Origin: Amoebophrya sp. A120
Lineage: Eukaryota > Sar > Dinophyceae > Syndiniales > Amoebophryaceae
Direction of reading: 5' to 3'
Length of the DNA stretch: 64,000 nucleotides
Assembly: GCA_905178155.1 (NCBI GenBank)
Contig: CAJINV010000002.1
Span: forward strand, 9,311,412-9,375,411
This document shows, piece by piece, positions 25,401 through 36,500 of the stretch. The notes beneath the pieces were generated by a model, which was not told the DNA's origin, searched no databases, and was given only the letters and a program-made list of their open reading frames with translations. The position numbers were made by a program, and so were the translations under genes. The stretch's first letter is position 1. Each line of letters starts with the position of its first letter.

Positions 25401-28400
25401 CGGCAGAGTGCGGGGTACTGCAAGCAGCTGCTGAACGCGTGCGCCTATTTGCACAAGTTCAACATCGTGCACCGGGACTTGAAGCCCGATAATCTGCTGT
25501 TCATGACGCGGAAGTCAGATTCGGTGTTGAAGATCATCGACTTTGGCCTCGCAGATTATGTCACCAACATCCACGCCAGCGTCAAGTTTGTGCACGTGCC
25601 TAAGGGCGGCGGGGGAGATCTTCACTATCGGGACGGTTTCAACAACAACAATAAATCCAGCAGTTCCAAGTCTTCCTCCAGCACGACCAGGCGGCGGCAG
25701 TTCCCGAAGGCCGGTACGCCGCACTACATGGCTCCGGAGGTATGAACTGCAAAAGTATCGTACTCGTATAAATGCATTACAAACTTCCTCAGAATGAGAA
25801 ATAAAATTTGTAATGCTAATTTGCCTTAAGAACAGAATTTGTAATGCATGATTACAACACGAGTACGATGCTTTTGCACAGGATAGGAGGTGCATGGCAA
25901 CAACTGGTATGACACGAAGGCGGACCTGTTTGCCTGCTATCAAAAGGAAAAATCCCCCCACCCCCTATCAAAAAGAAGTTTCTGATGCTGGACTTCAGTA
26001 CACAAATCAGATTTGTCTTGCAGTAGAGTACTGCAGGCATATCCCAAGCCTGAGCCGCGATGCTTTGGCGTAGGCTCCTAGCATGAAAAACGTCGATGGT
26101 GTAGGCCCAACAGCATCACAAACCGCCTGCATAATGCGGCGGATTCCCTGGGTTTGCCTGCATGCAAGACAGGCAGGATTTGTGGCCACAAATCCGCATT
26201 ACAGATTTTCAGAAGTAGGATGCGCTTTCAATATGGGGAGGGGGGATTTTTCCTCTGAATACCTGCGGGGTGATCCTCTGCCAGATGCTGTCGGGCGAAC
26301 ACCCGTTTTTTACCCCGGGCCGCGACACGGCGAAGTCGTCGAAGCAACGGATTTTGTCGTCCGCGCCCGTGCTAGAGGAGAAGATTTGGAAAAACATTTC
26401 GAAAAAAGCGCTGGACTTGGTCAAGAAGCTGCTCGAGAAAAACCCAGACAGAAGGTTGTCGGCCAAAGAAGCTTTGAAGCACCCTTGGTTTGCGGAAATT
26501 GACCGACAGAACGCGGATATTTTGGCGAAAACCACCAGCAGCACGTCGTCCTCATCGGCAAACAATAATAAAACGACGAGCGGTAGTTCGACGTTGATGA
26601 ATGGGGCGCACGCAAAAGGAGCGGTGGCGGGTGGAGCTGTTGCAGCGCACCAACATCCCGGAGTTGTGATCAAAGACACGACGTCGGCTGGCGCAGCTGC
26701 AAAGAAGTACTACCGAGACAGAAACAACGCTGCAGAAACAGTTGGGGTCGCGAAAACTAATGCTGGAGAGGGTTCTGCTGACAAAATGAACCCTGGAATT
26801 ATGCAGGGTGCTATTTGGCCGGCGCCCGGCGCCGAAAATAAAAACGCGATGTTAGTTCCGAACCCACCGATGAACCATGGCTGCTATCTTGTTCCACCAA
26901 ATGTGATTAGGCAACAATGGCCGGGAACACCGATCTGGGAAGTAGATTCGGACTACGGAGAAGTCATAAACCAGCAGGCAGCTGCTGCCCAGTGGGCAGC
27001 AAGAGCCGGAGGAATTGCACCTCAGTTCGGTGCAGCCAATGACTCGAGTCTTTCCGGTGCCGCGCGTCTCCGACCTGTGAACGCACGCCCAGAGGTGGAC
27101 GTAACGCCCTATCAAATGTAAAAATGTCTGGGTCTGGAAGAATGCAATTTGTCATGCTAAATCTGAAGCATGTATAAAATCTGTGTTGCATGATTACCAG
27201 GAGAATGTCCCGCAACGGGGTTCGCCTATGTCGGTCATTTGTATGCGAGGCGATGGGTTACCCGGTCGGCAGAGCCGATCCACACGAACGATGTGTTGCA
27301 TGATTACCAAAAGTCGTCCATTTTTGACCGAGTCGGGAGGGAGTTTCTCATGCAGGATAGGCATGAGAGAGATCGCACAGAATCTGTCATGCTAGGTCCT
27401 GCATTCCAGACCTCATGGGGCATGGAAAATCTGCATGAAAAATCGCGCATTCTTCCAGACCCAGACATTTTTACACTTGATACGCCCACTAGCTCAGCGA
27501 ATGCGCAAGAGCGAGCGGCTGCGGAAGCCGCGTTTGCCGCCCTTGACACAAGTCCAAGCGCACGAACAACGTTGCTGACCCTGCCCTCGCTGCCAGGTGG
27601 ACCTGCCGCTGATCCGTACGAGATCTCTGGGGGTGTACTGGCAGGTCCGCAGAGAAATGGCCCCAATGGTGGCTTTGGCAATCTTGCTGTGGAATGGAAG
27701 AATAATGGAGACGTGCAGGTCTTCAGCTATCGTCCCAGCGAGATCCAATTTACTCGGGACGATTCTGCCAGTGAGCAAAGAAAAGCCAACAGTGCAGGCA
27801 AAAATGCTGGCTCAGATGACAAACAGAGCAAAAGGACCAAAAAGGATCTTCAGGCTGATTCGAGTTCTAGCTCAACAAGCTTGCAAAATACGAGGAGCTA
27901 CACCTACAACACGCTGGCGCGCACAACAACACAGGGACAGCAGCAGCTACTTCTGAGCCGCCAACTAAGCGTGACGCCTCCACTAAACCAGCAACACCTT
28001 GTATTACCGAGAGCCGGTGTTCCTACTGCTGGTGCTGCAGGTGCAGTTGGCGTGAATGCACAGAATGCACAAGGCTGGAACAATTACAATCTTTCAAATC
28101 CGTACATGCAGATGATGACAGATGGCACTTTCATCAACCAGCAGTTCAACCTGGCATTTCCGCCGAACGGCCCACCATTCGTGATGAACAATATGGCGGC
28201 AGGAGCGGCACCTCCTCCGTTTTACAGCAACTACCCCGGCGCGCTCGCACCGGTAGGCGCCTTGTCCAACAATGGGCTATTTCCGTTTCCCACGGGGCCC
28301 GGCGCGGGCGCAGAAATGGGAGCCTTCGCCGGGACGACGCACCAAACACTGGCTCTCGGAACTGCAAACTCTTGCGAGCAGCAGCAACAGGGGCACCAGG

Positions 28401-31179
28401 TAGGTCACACGATGGCGATGGGTGCGGCACCAACCGGGGCCACTTTCGCGGATCTTCCGGGAACTTCTACTCAACAACAGTTGCAGTATCAGCACGCTTT
28501 TGCAAACACCGTTGTCGGCTGCGCTGCGGCTCCGGCGGGCGCGATAGGAGCTGGCGCCCAGAATTATCATCTTGCTCAACAACCAGAGACTGCAGCTGCA
28601 CATCACAGCATGATGCTCAATTCGCTCGCCGAGCAGATGTACGCGGAATTCGTCAAGCTGCAAAACAGGCAAGCGGAATATCTGCGCATTATCCCGATTC
28701 TCTCCCATCTCTTCAACTTCCCGCGCCTCCCGACCTTCAAGCAGATCGTGCTCCGCATGCTCGTATGAAATGCAAAAGTGTCTGGGTCTGGAAGAATGCG
28801 CGATTTGTCATGCTGCTTTCCATGACCCATGAGGTCTGGAATGCAGGACCTAGCATGACAGACTCTGCGGGACCTTTCTCATGCCTATCCTGCATGAGAA
28901 ACTCCCTCCCGACTTGGTCAAAACTGGACGACTTTTGGTAATCATGCAACACAGATTTTTGCATGCTGCAGATTTAGCATGACAAGTTTCAATCTTCCAG
29001 ACCCAGACACTTTTGCATTTGATAGCTCGCGCACGAGATCACCGAAGTCGACGACTTTGAGGTCTACTTTCCCATGCGCAGCCTCGCCAAGGTGACTGAA
29101 CCCATGAAGAAAAGTTCTAGCAACTCGAGTAGTACGACGTCAAGACACTGCTATAACACCACGCCGCCCGGTGGAGCAGAGAGTAGTAAAACTGGCAAAA
29201 TGAATCACACTGCTTGTGTTGGAGCTGCGCCATCAATTGCAGCAGGTGCAGGACACGGGCAGAACCATCCGGCAGCAGAAGCTCCGTCTCGTTCTCGAGG
29301 AGAACAACTTCATCCCGCCCATGTGAGGAGTAGCACATCCGCCTCCCGCTCTACTGCTCATGCAAAGTTTCCGTCCGTCGAGTTCCAATGGGTGACCATG
29401 CGCGACCTGTTTGCGGAATTTGACACGGATCAGGATGGCTTTCTTTCTGTGCGGAAGCTCGGGGAGTTAATCGCCAAAGCGAAGTTGAGGATTCCCTCGT
29501 TTGAAGACTACGATGATTATTTCCTCGATCCGATTATCGACGGCGTGTGCTATCGTGACTTTTTGGCTAGTATGCTGGAGGTAAACTTTCAGACGTTCGA
29601 GCTGTCGAGCACCCACTTCTTCACATTTTTCAAGAAACTGCAGGTCGCCACGGGGGTGCTGAACAGCGCCACCGCAGCGGCCTCCTGCTCGTCGGGGGCG
29701 GGGCCACATCCTGGCACTGCCTTGAGCAGCAGCTCGGGCGCACCGTCGGACTTGCTTGGCGCGGGCGGGGCCACTGCGTCCTCAGGTGTCGGGTCTTCTT
29801 CGGGCCAGCGGAAAGGACCAGAGCATCCACCGGCAGCTGAGACGATGAATACTCCAACAGCCGGCGCAGCTTGTAGTTCTTTCCTACAGCAGCAGCTCCA
29901 CCACGAGCACATGTTGCACCATAATGCAATGCTGCACGGACAAATCGCACATAGTAGTACCACAACTGGAGCCGCAGCAACTGCATCGAGCAACATCCTC
30001 AATCCATATAAAGCTACTGGTAATATGGTGTCATCTATCAAGAAGAACGAGAAACAGAAAAATCCCGGGAATTATGAGCCGAAGAAAATCCAGAAAATCC
30101 TGTACGAAATCTTTTTACGGTTTTCCGCCTTGCCTACAGACGAAACCTTCTCCGCTGACGTGCGAATGGACGTACCGGTTGGGTATTCTACGATTGGCAG
30201 CGGCGGCGGAGACAGTACGCAGATGGCGTCGACCTACTTGGAAAATAACTTCCCACTGATGTCATCCGCGCAGTACTACCAGTACGGTGCGTATGGTGCA
30301 GGGGCGCAGGAGGACTGTCTCTATTTCCCCGTGGAGGAGCGAGAGGCTCACGGTAATGTCAGATGGCAGCAGCAGCAAAAGCATCTTCATCATAGAGGTG
30401 GTCACATTGAAGACCAACAAGATTATCAGCAGCAGCAGCAGCATATGGAGGATAGTAATCCTGAGGTGGGCGGGGCTGGCTTCATCTCAGCGGGTTTGGA
30501 ATTCGAAGGCGATCTCACTATGGAAGACGCGGACGACGGAGCAGCGGGCGGCGACGCGGGTCCTCGTGGTCCTGCTGCTAGAGGCATGATAGAAGTAGAC
30601 CACAACATGCGGCATCTTCCCGACGCGGCTTTTCTCGAAAAAAATTTCAAGCAACACAGAACCGCCAAACCAGGAGCGACGCTGAAGAATAAACACGGCA
30701 CTGCTAAAATCCCGTTGGAACATCAGCTGCAACAGAGTCGGGAACACGAACAACAGCACTACTATCAAAACAGGAACGCAGCTACAACTTCTACTACTTT
30801 TCACAAGCGACCGCTGCAAAAACACGGCACCGGCATGCTGGGAGCTGCTGGAGCATCATCTTCATCGCTGAAACAAAACTACCAAGCTCGCGCTAGAAAG
30901 CCGCTTCCGGGGCGGCGGCGGATCACGAAGCAGAGTTTACAGAAGGCCGGGTTTGAGCACGTCCATTTTTCGAAGCAGTTTCTGCACGAGCAGGACAACC
31001 TCGGAATGGACTTCTGGCAATTTTTGGATTATCTACAAAACTGCAAAGGCGAGACCGAGTTCGATTTTCCCAGCTTCAATGCTGGAGGAACAAGCGAAAC
31101 TATCGGGTCGGCTGGTCTTTTTCGCGGCCAGCAGCCTCTGTTGCCCTCCGGTCGTTCCGGATTGTACCATATTGGATAA
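16427..31179 (+). CDS. Giant calcium-dependent protein kinase (CDPK paralog 1)
   Basis: Six exons (16427-24706, 24975-25740, 25891-25937, 26267-27109, 27488-28763, 29030-31179) give 4453 aa; all five introns are introners. The start is the first ATG of the frame. Residues 1-1250 are low-complexity. EF-like modules follow near 1310 (QWRKSAFRNFG), 1800 (WYLQTFVNFDQEKRGFLS) and 2125 (HWQKSAFNNF). The kinase domain starts near 2742: GEGAFGKV loop, AAK lysine about 2771, HRDLKPDN about 2925, DFG about 2949, MAPE about 3012, HPWF about 3103. It has a Lys/Gln/Asn-rich insert in the N-lobe. A helix (TFKQIVLRML) and a canonical EF-hand (DTDQDGFLSVRKL, about 3867) follow. The order matches the two smaller downstream paralogs, with long Gln/Ser/His-rich inserts between domains. 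The predicted role is calcium-activated Ser/Thr phosphorylation. Confidence 0.85.
24707..24969 (+). mobile_element. Introner, family 1
   Basis: TSD TGCAC lies at 24702-24706 and 24970-24974. It interrupts the kinase glycine-loop region; removal joins KVMTVH to HRRTK. Confidence 0.95.
25741..25885 (+). mobile_element. Introner, family 4 (GCAAAAGTATCGTACTCG TIR)
   Basis: TSD GGAGG lies at 25736-25740 and 25886-25890. At 145 bp it is the shortest element in the window. It splits the kinase MAPEV motif. Confidence 0.93.
25938..26261 (+). mobile_element. Introner, family 2
   Basis: TSD CCTGC lies at 25933-25937 and 26262-26266. It lies only 52 bp after the family 4 element, leaving a 47-nt exon between them. 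Removal joins LFAC to GVILCQML. Confidence 0.93.
27110..27482 (+). mobile_element. Introner, family 1, with internal duplication
   Basis: TSD CGCCC lies at 27105-27109 and 27483-27487. It is longer than most relatives because a segment of about 110 bp is bounded by 18-bp direct repeats (27182-27199 and 27292-27309). Removal joins DVTP to TSSANAQ. Confidence 0.94.
28764..29024 (+). mobile_element. Introner, family 1
   Basis: TSD GCTCG lies at 28759-28763 and 29025-29029. The left end is TATGAAATGC, the right end GCATTTGATA. Removal joins VLRML to AHEITEV. Confidence 0.94.
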
Positions 31180-32540
31180 AAAAAGTCATGCTGTCTGCTA
31201 GAAGGCCGCTCCACCGTCCCGCACAGCCTCATATTGATCTTATTTTGATTTTAGGTCGTTTTCTCGTCGAGTCTTGACGAAATAGTGACACACCACGCAC
31301 AGAGACAGCATCTTTATCAGAGTCATTTTACGGCGAAGATGCAGACAGAGGTCCTGTTGCGGGGCTTTCCTTCCAACCGCGCGATTGTCCGGGTCGTATC
31401 GACCAGGCTTGCGAGCGATTGCTATAAGAATGAAAAACTGAAATTTGTACTACTTCAGTTTCTATCAATCTGGTGTACTAGATCATGATAGAAACTTGCT
31501 TGTTACTTCTGCGGATGTACAATGAACAAAGCCTGTTTATTTTAGCATATATTTTTCACGTAAACACAGCGACATCACGACATTACACTACGCTTGCGCT
31601 TATGATATTATTGAAACGACAGTATCGAAATCGATAGGAATAGGCTCCGGCGCAGAAGCCGGAGGACAAGTTGAAGGCAAATAAAAGCCTTTCGGGTCTT
31701 CAGGGCTCTTTTGATCATTTTTTGTCTGGTGGCCTATTTAATCTATTTCCGAACTTGTTTGTTGCGTGTCCAGTCCGACACGACGCGTTGCCTGTAACCG
31801 AAGCGGAGTGTCTGGTCTCTCAGACTTCTTTGATACAAAGATTTGAATTGATTTCAACAGCAGCAGGAGGAGCTCTGTTTGGTACAATACTTCATCAACG
31901 CAAAGAACAGAAGGCATGTATTTTACATTATGGAGGATAAAATCTTAAAGCATACCTGACGGTCCAAATCTAATGACTGAACATGAGGGATGACGTTGTA
32001 GAATAACGCATCACAAGCTCCGCGGCCCGCCCACCAATGGGAAACAGTAGCTGCAGCATTTTTTCTCTGCTTGATGTTGATTGTCGCAGAAAAAGGGGCA
32101 CAAGCCAATGTCCCTGCTCCTCATGTACGTCGCGTTCGTTGAAGTTCCCTTGGTGCGTTTCTGTAGTTTCTCTTTCTTTCGAGTGGCAAAGACGACAGAC
32201 GGCAGTATTGTCGAAACTAACATCACACGCAAGGATGAGAGATATCATCCGAAGAAAGTTTTATCAAAATGAAAGAACTAATGTAAAACTTGAATGAACA
32301 GTCCGCAAATACTCCTGAAGAACCAGGCACGGTTTGGGCTTTTCATTTCGTGGGCATATGTACCAAAATGAATTGATCAACGCGCGTTAGTAGCTACGGG
32401 TCTGGACCTGAATGGCGACTAAAAGATCGACCGCATGCCCTTAATATTGAAGCTTCGCGATAAGTTGTCGTCGTGTCCGAAAACACCAAAGCAGTATTTT
32501 CTTAGTTAGTTGTAACCCCTGCAGCTCTCAACATATCTGG
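31180..32540. other. Intergenic stretch between CDPK paralogs 1 and 2
   Basis: No supported gene or repeat is seen. Confidence 0.4.
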
Positions 32541-32621
32541 TTGCACTTCTGCATATTCGATTTTTTTCCTATCTGCCAGACAACATACTTACAAGGGGCA
32601 CGACTTGGTCATGAAAAAAGG

Positions 32622-33599
32622 ATGGCGAGCCGTCCTGCTTTCTCGTTCGTCCTCCTCAACGAAAGCAAAACTCCGCGATTGGTCGCCGTGAACAACAGGC
32701 CCCGCTTATCTGTTGGGGACATAAGTGTAACAAGAAGTTCCGGCCGCGTGTCTACTTCTTGGTCTCCTTCTTCCTCTTCATCCTCTTCAGATAAGTTCCT
32801 AGAAGAGGACTTCTCGTCACGTTCTACAACACCGTCGCGAAGCAGTTCGTCTACTTCCAGTCGTAGCCCCCGCCCCTGCAGCTCGTCAGAGAAAACCCAG
32901 AAAACCAGCATCGTTGTAGCTGGGCAACAGCTCCTCGAAGGAGAGGGCTCAACAACACGGATCGCGGAAAGTAGACCACCATCTGTACAACTCCCGGTGG
33001 TTGGATTGTTCTTGCAGGTGTCCGCGCAGGCTGACCGGGACGAGGCGGCACAGCAGCTGCAGCACCGCCGGCCGTGGGTGCTGGATCGTGCGAATCGCAA
33101 AGAGCGGAGACATCAGTCGAAACAAGCACAGACACTGGCAGTTGTTCCACGTGTCCGACTTCTACGCGAGGAGAAGAATTTCAATTTCTCGTCGTGTTGC
33201 AGCTGCAAATCAAGCACGACGCTCTTCGCAAGTACCACTTCCACGCCTTTTTCATCAGGGAAGTCAAAAATATCATCTTCTTCCTACTTCGGAAGAACTA
33301 GAAGAACCTCATTTGGGTCAACGTCAACACGAGGCGGTCGAGTACAAGAACTTCTACGCCGGCGACAACTACTAGTGCGGAGTCAACTACAGGATGCCGA
33401 TCAAAATCAACCGCGACGCAGAAAGCATCGAGGATGCCTTGCGCGTCTGCTGGACCAAAAGGGTGAGCGAGGAAAACCCCAACGCAGTAAACGCAAAGCA
33501 GTTCGCCGAGGTGCTCGCCGACACGCTGAAAAAGCTGCAGGTGGCCCCGCCGAACCAGGAGTGGTACGCGCAGGCGTTTCGGAACTTCGATCTGGATAA
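32622..33599 (+). CDS. Doubtful Ser/Arg-rich open frame overlapping the CDPK 2 start
   Basis: From ATG 32622 the frame stays open for 326 codons. It encodes a Ser-rich then Arg/Gln-rich protein with no recognised domain. Its last 200 nt overlap the first CDPK 2 exon in another phase, so that part cannot be under ordinary coding constraint. It might be an upstream gene, a 5' exon whose donor I could not identify, or a chance frame. Confidence 0.25.
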   Translation: MASRPAFSFVLLNESKTPRLVAVNNRPRLSVGDISVTRSSGRVSTSWSPSSSSSSSDKFLEEDFSSRSTTPSRSSSSTSSRSPRPCSSSEKTQKTSIVVAGQQLLEGEGSTTRIAESRPPSVQLPVVGLFLQVSAQADRDEAAQQLQHRRPWVLDRANRKERRHQSKQAQTLAVVPRVRLLREEKNFNFSSCCSCKSSTTLFASTTSTPFSSGKSKISSSSYFGRTRRTSFGSTSTRGGRVQELLRRRQLLVRSQLQDADQNQPRRRKHRGCLARLLDQKGERGKPQRSKRKAVRRGARRHAEKAAGGPAEPGVVRAGVSELRSG

Positions 33600-36500
33600 G
33601 GACGGGTGGATCATTCAGGAGGACGTGGTGGACATCGCGGTGCAGTACGTGAATGCGTACCTGCAACTGAACCAATCCTCCAAGACCACCTCGAAGGCGG
33701 TTTCCGGCGCGGGGTCCAAATTATCAAATGTAAAAATGTCTGGGTCTGGAAGAGTCATGCTGTTTTTGCATGACACAGAAGGTCTGGCATGGAAGCTCTA
33801 GCATCACAGGTTTTGAGAACCTTCCGCAATGCCGAATCCGCATGACAAGTTGCCTATTTTGCTGGCAAAAAGTGGGAGCTTTTGCTACGTATGCATGAGA
33901 GACTTTTCTGTGTTCTGAAATACGCATTACAAGTTGCATTCTTCCAGACCCAGACATTTTTACATTTGATACAAATACCAGGCAAACCAGTCCCAGTTCG
34001 CGTCCACCTCCGGTATGGGGGCGACTGGGCAAGTCACCGTAAAAAAATCAAAATTTTTTTGCATTTATGAAATAATCGTATCTAAAACCACCACCATGCC
34101 GTGCGGTTTCGCGTTTCCAAAACTAACAGGTGGCGTGGGCGTCTCCGGAACCACCTGTCGATGGTGATAAATATGGAATTCCAAACTAGCTAGAAGCTCG
34201 AGCTTGAGCTAGGTAGCTAAGGCCTATTCTAGGCATAGATAAGATGTCTGCAAACAGCCTCAAATCGAAGGCCAAATAGGAGGCGACTGCAGGGCAACTC
34301 GCGGCCCGGCTGTCGCGGGGTGACCCCGTTCCGGAGTATCTGGAGAACGGTGGAACCGGCGGAATCAAGAAGATGCCGAAGGAACATATTTGATTTTTTG
34401 AAAAAATGGCGACTCGCGATGGTATGGTGAGTTTTTACTAACCCGCGTGGCAGGCTTCCTCTCGGAGGTCATTTCGTGACCTCGTTTAGGACCTCACTTT
34501 TGCAAGCTATTCACGATGGTGCGATGGATTTCATTTGAGGTGCAAAATGAGGTCTCGCCGCACCTCATTTTTCGACGAGTTGAACGATCCGCAAAAAAAA
34601 CATCTGTTTTGAGAGCTTCCACATGTTGCAGGACAAACCAAAAAGTGCGCCACTTTTAGGCATTTCGCTTGCTTCCTCGGTTGGTGCCAGGTGGTGCAGG
34701 GACCTCTACACCGCCCGACGCGACAGCCGGGCCGCCAAATGCCTACCAATCACCATGCAAGCCAGCTGCTTTTATTGCGTTAAGCCAGCACCTTTTGAAT
34801 GCATTTCACATCCTTAAACTAGCTAGCTCAAGTTGGAGCTTCTAGCTAGTTCTCATTTGGATACTCTTCAGCGTAGCTCACCTGACGACGTCGGTTCCGG
34901 AGCAGCGAAGTAGGTGGCGAATCGAGGTCGTTTTCGTGATTATTTAGGTGGCCATTTCTTAAATGAAAAAAAATTTTGATTTTTTTACGGTGACTTGCCC
35001 AGTTCGCGTCCACCTCGGGCACTTTAGGGATTGCAAATATGTCTGGGTCTGGAAGGTTGCAACTTGTCATGCGAAATCTCGATCACCAAAAAATTTGTGT
35101 TGCATGAAAGCCAAAAACCACCCACTTCTTGCCAGGCAAAAAGCGAATTTCTCATGCAGGATGGGCATGAGGAAGGCGAAGGTCTAGCGCAATCTGTGAT
35201 GCTTCTGCGAGCATTCCAGACCATGTGTGTGGTCCGCAAGATACATGACAAGTCTCGCATTCTTCCAGACCCAGACAGTTTTGCATTTGATACACTTCCA
35301 GAAACAACAAGGACGCTGGCGGGGACTTCCGCCCCTTCCAAACGTGGCTGAAGGACATGTGCTGGAAATCGTTTTGCTTTGTGGACTCGGAGAGCACGGG
35401 GAAGATAAATCGCTCGCAGATGAAAACGGCGATGACCATGGTGTTCGAGCAGCTCCAGAACGTCACCATGCCGCCGGACAATTGGTTCACCGATGCGTTC
35501 ACGAATTTTGACACCGACCGCGACGGATATTTGACGTTTGACGAACTAGTGGAAATCCTGGACCAGTACTGTGAGGCGCTGCGCAAGGGGGGTGTGAAGG
35601 TACAACGGAAGCCGGACGGCGGTGGCAAGGGCGGGGCCAAGGACAAAAACTCGATCGACAACAAACTGTGCGTAGCGGCGAAAGCGCTACTGGCGCAGAC
35701 GGACCCGAATAACACTGGAAGGTACAACGGATGTATGGCTGCGTTGAAATGTTTTTTCTGTGGTAGTGATAGATTCTTGTGCTTCTACAACTCGGACTTA
35801 TTCATCAAGTATTGCAGGAGCGGCTGTACCAGAAAAAGAATGTACTATATGAATGAATTCTTTCCAAACGCTCCTCAGGGTTTCTGTGGAACAGAATGTG
35901 GAGCTGATCAAGAAGCTTTGGAAGGCCGTCCCGGACATGGGGCGGCAGCCCTCGACCCGGTGGTGTCGGGAAGTATTGCAAGGAAAAATCCCCCCTCCCC
36001 ATATCAAAACGAAATTTCTGATGCTGGATTTGTGTACACAAATCAGCTTCGTATTGCAGGAAGGCATTGCGGCCAGATCCCCAGGCTAGGTAGGGCCGTA
36101 TTGGTCTAGTTGTTCAGCATGGCAAACGGCTCCCCTTTAAGCCGGACAGCATGACAAACCGCTTCCATAATGGGCCGGACGCTTCTGCCCTTGTCGTCTT
36201 GCAAGACACATGTGATTTGTGACCTCAAATCAGCGACACAAATTTTCGCAAACATAGCTTTTCAATATGGGGAGGGGGGACTTTTCATTTTGATAGGAAG
36301 CGTTTACGAACTTCGACGTGAAGAAGGCCGGCTACATCTCCGTCGAATCCTGGTGCGAAATCGTGCGGCAGTATGCCTGGTGGAAGCTGAAAACCTGGCC
36401 GGAGGGCTTCAACTACAAGAATATCCAGGAGGCACAGGGCAGTCTGAATCTGACCTCGGGCCCGAAGCCGCACCCTAAGCCCAAACCTACTAGCAACAAG

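Noticed and set aside
26964-29044. Short minus-strand frames with PDPDIFTF-like peptides, recurring across the window
   Set aside because: These are translations of the family 1 introner arm (CCAGACCCAGACATTTTTAC), not proteins.
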